A model generated the notes under the pieces. The model was not told the DNA's origin. It did no database searches and worked only from the letters and a program-made list of their open reading frames with translations. 6,264 nt of DNA from Phycisphaerales bacterium (lineage in GTDB: Bacteria; Planctomycetota; Phycisphaerae; Phycisphaerales; SM1A02): the NCBI GenBank assembly GCA_007127615.1, contig SKZB01000194.1:1-6264 (forward strand), read 5' to 3'. The position numbers were made by a program, and so were the translations under genes. Shown piece by piece: positions 5,126 to 6,264 of the stretch (within the stretch, counting starts at the first letter, position 1; every line of letters begins with the position of its first letter).

Positions 5126-6241
5126 TCAGCCCAGGCGGATCTCGCGCTTGAAGAAACCGAGGTTGGCGGCGTCCTTCGCGCGGGCCAGCGTCTCTTCCGC
5201 CAGCGCGTTCGCCCTCTCCGTGCCGGCCTTCAGAATCTCCAGAATCTCCGCGTCTTTGCCTTCATACTGCGCCCGGCGAGCGCGCATCGGCTCGAGCAGT
5301 CGGTCGATCGCTTCCGCGACCTCGACCTTGATGTGACCGTCGCCGATGTTGTCGCCCGCGGCGTAGGCGCGCTCGAGCTCCGCGACGCGGTCCGGATCCT
5401 CGATAAAGGTGCGCACGTACTGAAACAGATTGTTGTTGATGTCGCCCGGCTCGGTGAGCGACTGCCGGCCCGTGTAGAGCTGCCCCATCTTCTTCTTGAT
5501 CTTTTTGAAGGTGTCGGTGATGAAGATCGCATTGTTGAGCGACTTGCTCATCTTGTTCACGCCGTCGGTACCGACGAGCCGGCCGACCTTGCCGACATCC
5601 GCGACGGGGATCGGAAACACCCCGCCGAGCTGTTCGTGCTCGGCGTCATCGCCGTGTTCGTCGACGCCGCAGAAGACCTGGTTGAACTTGCGCGCGACCT
5701 CGCGCGTCAGCTCCAGGTGCGGCACCTGGTCTTCGCCGACCGGCACGGAATGGGCGCGGAAGGAGAGGATGTCGGCGGTCTGCCCGACGGCGTAGAGCGG
5801 AAAGCCGAACGAGTAGTTTTCGCCCAGCCCCTTCACCTTGATTTCATCCTTCAGCGTGGGGTTCCGCATGACCCGGTTGAAGGGCAGCAGCATGGCGAAG
5901 AGGAACGTCAACTCCGCGATCGCCGGCACTTCACTCTGCAGAAAGATCGCGCTCTTGTCGGGATCGATTCCCATCGCGAGGTAATCGCGCACGATTTCGA
6001 GGCAATCGCGGCGGATTTCATCTGATTGGTCGAGGCGCGTGGTGAACGCGTGCATATTGGCGAGGATGAAGTAACACTCGTGCGTGTTCTGCAACTCGAC
6101 GCGCCGGCGAACCGAGCCGACGTAGTGCCCGAGATGAAGCTGCCCGGTCGGCGTGTCGCCGGTGAGAATGCGCGGCCGGACCGTGGGTTCCGGCGGCAGG
6201 GTGGAGGAAGCGGGGGCGTCGGCATTCGGCGGAGAGGTCAT
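5126..6241 (-). CDS. trpS: Tryptophan--tRNA ligase (tryptophanyl-tRNA synthetase)
   Basis: TrpRS activates tryptophan with ATP and charges tRNA-Trp in the cytoplasm. The 371-residue product is a class Ic synthetase. PTGQLHLGHY at 31-40 contains the HIGH-equivalent HLGH (36-39), and NKMSKSLNN at 229-237 contains the KMSKS loop. The Trp/ATP pocket segment YAVGQTADIL (150-159) leads to VPVGEDQVPHLELTREVARKFN (166-187), which is diagnostic of bacterial TrpRS. The C-terminal helical anticodon-binding part runs from about 240 to 371. Two features are unusual: a Pro/Ser/Ala-rich extension of about 22 residues before the usual RILTGDTPTG start, and an acidic/His-rich insertion at about 191-207 (GVDEHGDDAEHEQLGG) before the VFPIP strand. 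The ATG at 6241 is the only plausible start, because the next Met is inside the Rossmann fold. No Shine-Dalgarno sequence lies just upstream and the window ends 23 bases later, so its promoter cannot be judged. All catalytic motifs are intact. Confidence 0.95.
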   Translation of the reverse strand: MTSPPNADAPASSTLPPEPTVRPRILTGDTPTGQLHLGHYVGSVRRRVELQNTHECYFILANMHAFTTRLDQSDEIRRDCLEIVRDYLAMGIDPDKSAIFLQSEVPAIAELTFLFAMLLPFNRVMRNPTLKDEIKVKGLGENYSFGFPLYAVGQTADILSFRAHSVPVGEDQVPHLELTREVARKFNQVFCGVDEHGDDAEHEQLGGVFPIPVADVGKVGRLVGTDGVNKMSKSLNNAIFITDTFKKIKKKMGQLYTGRQSLTEPGDINNNLFQYVRTFIEDPDRVAELERAYAAGDNIGDGHIKVEVAEAIDRLLEPMRARRAQYEGKDAEILEILKAGTERANALAEETLARAKDAANLGFFKREIRLG

Positions 6242-6264
6242 CGGCCGCGTACTTTAGCATCCTC

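Noticed and set aside
5078..6025. 315-codon open frame on the plus strand opposite trpS
   Set aside because: It is in the same antiparallel codon register as trpS and is open for the same compositional reason. The trpS reading has all catalytic motifs.

Overview
The window is high-GC bacterial chromosome sequence holding five complete genes and probably the tail of a sixth. Two complete genes read rightward (recO, then an HDOD-domain signalling gene) and three read leftward (trpS, a methyltransferase gene and an M16 peptidase gene). All five are ordinary cellular families. I see no transposase, integrase, CRISPR array, toxin-antitoxin pair, rRNA or tRNA. The mix of proteins, the usual lack of a Shine-Dalgarno sequence and the degenerate HDOD/GGDEF-like architecture would fit Planctomycetota (Phycisphaerae-like). 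That placement is an impression from the protein sequences, not a search result.

Layout. Bases 1-212 are open from the left edge and look like the acidic, proline-rich C-terminus of an upstream protein. Bases 213-562 have no convincing gene but contain a 14-bp GC palindrome overlapping a four-tract G-quadruplex motif. recO (563-1309) follows without a visible ribosome binding site. After a 189-bp gap comes a 502-residue HDOD protein (1499-3007), whose start lies in a tandem 12-bp repeat that supplies two in-frame ATGs. It converges on an M16 peptidase gene (3025-4251, minus) with only 17 bp between the two stop codons. Upstream of the peptidase on the minus strand, 36 bp away, is a TPMT-like class I methyltransferase gene (4288-4935). 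It has the best expression signals in the window: a near-consensus sigma-70 promoter (4996-5024) and an AGGAGG site. trpS (5126-6241) lies upstream of that promoter and starts just inside the right edge.

How the genes relate. The methyltransferase and M16 peptidase genes can be read as a two-gene operon driven from the promoter near 5000. RecO (recombination mediator) and TrpRS (tryptophan charging) are housekeeping proteins with no evident functional tie to their neighbours. The HDOD protein is probably a signalling scaffold or regulator. I found no evidence for a novel multi-gene system. The points most worth a second look are the RecO that lacks all four zinc-ribbon cysteines, the HDOD protein with an apparently inactive GGDEF-like tail, the acidic/His-rich insertion in TrpRS, and the regulatory features around 350 and 5000-5060.
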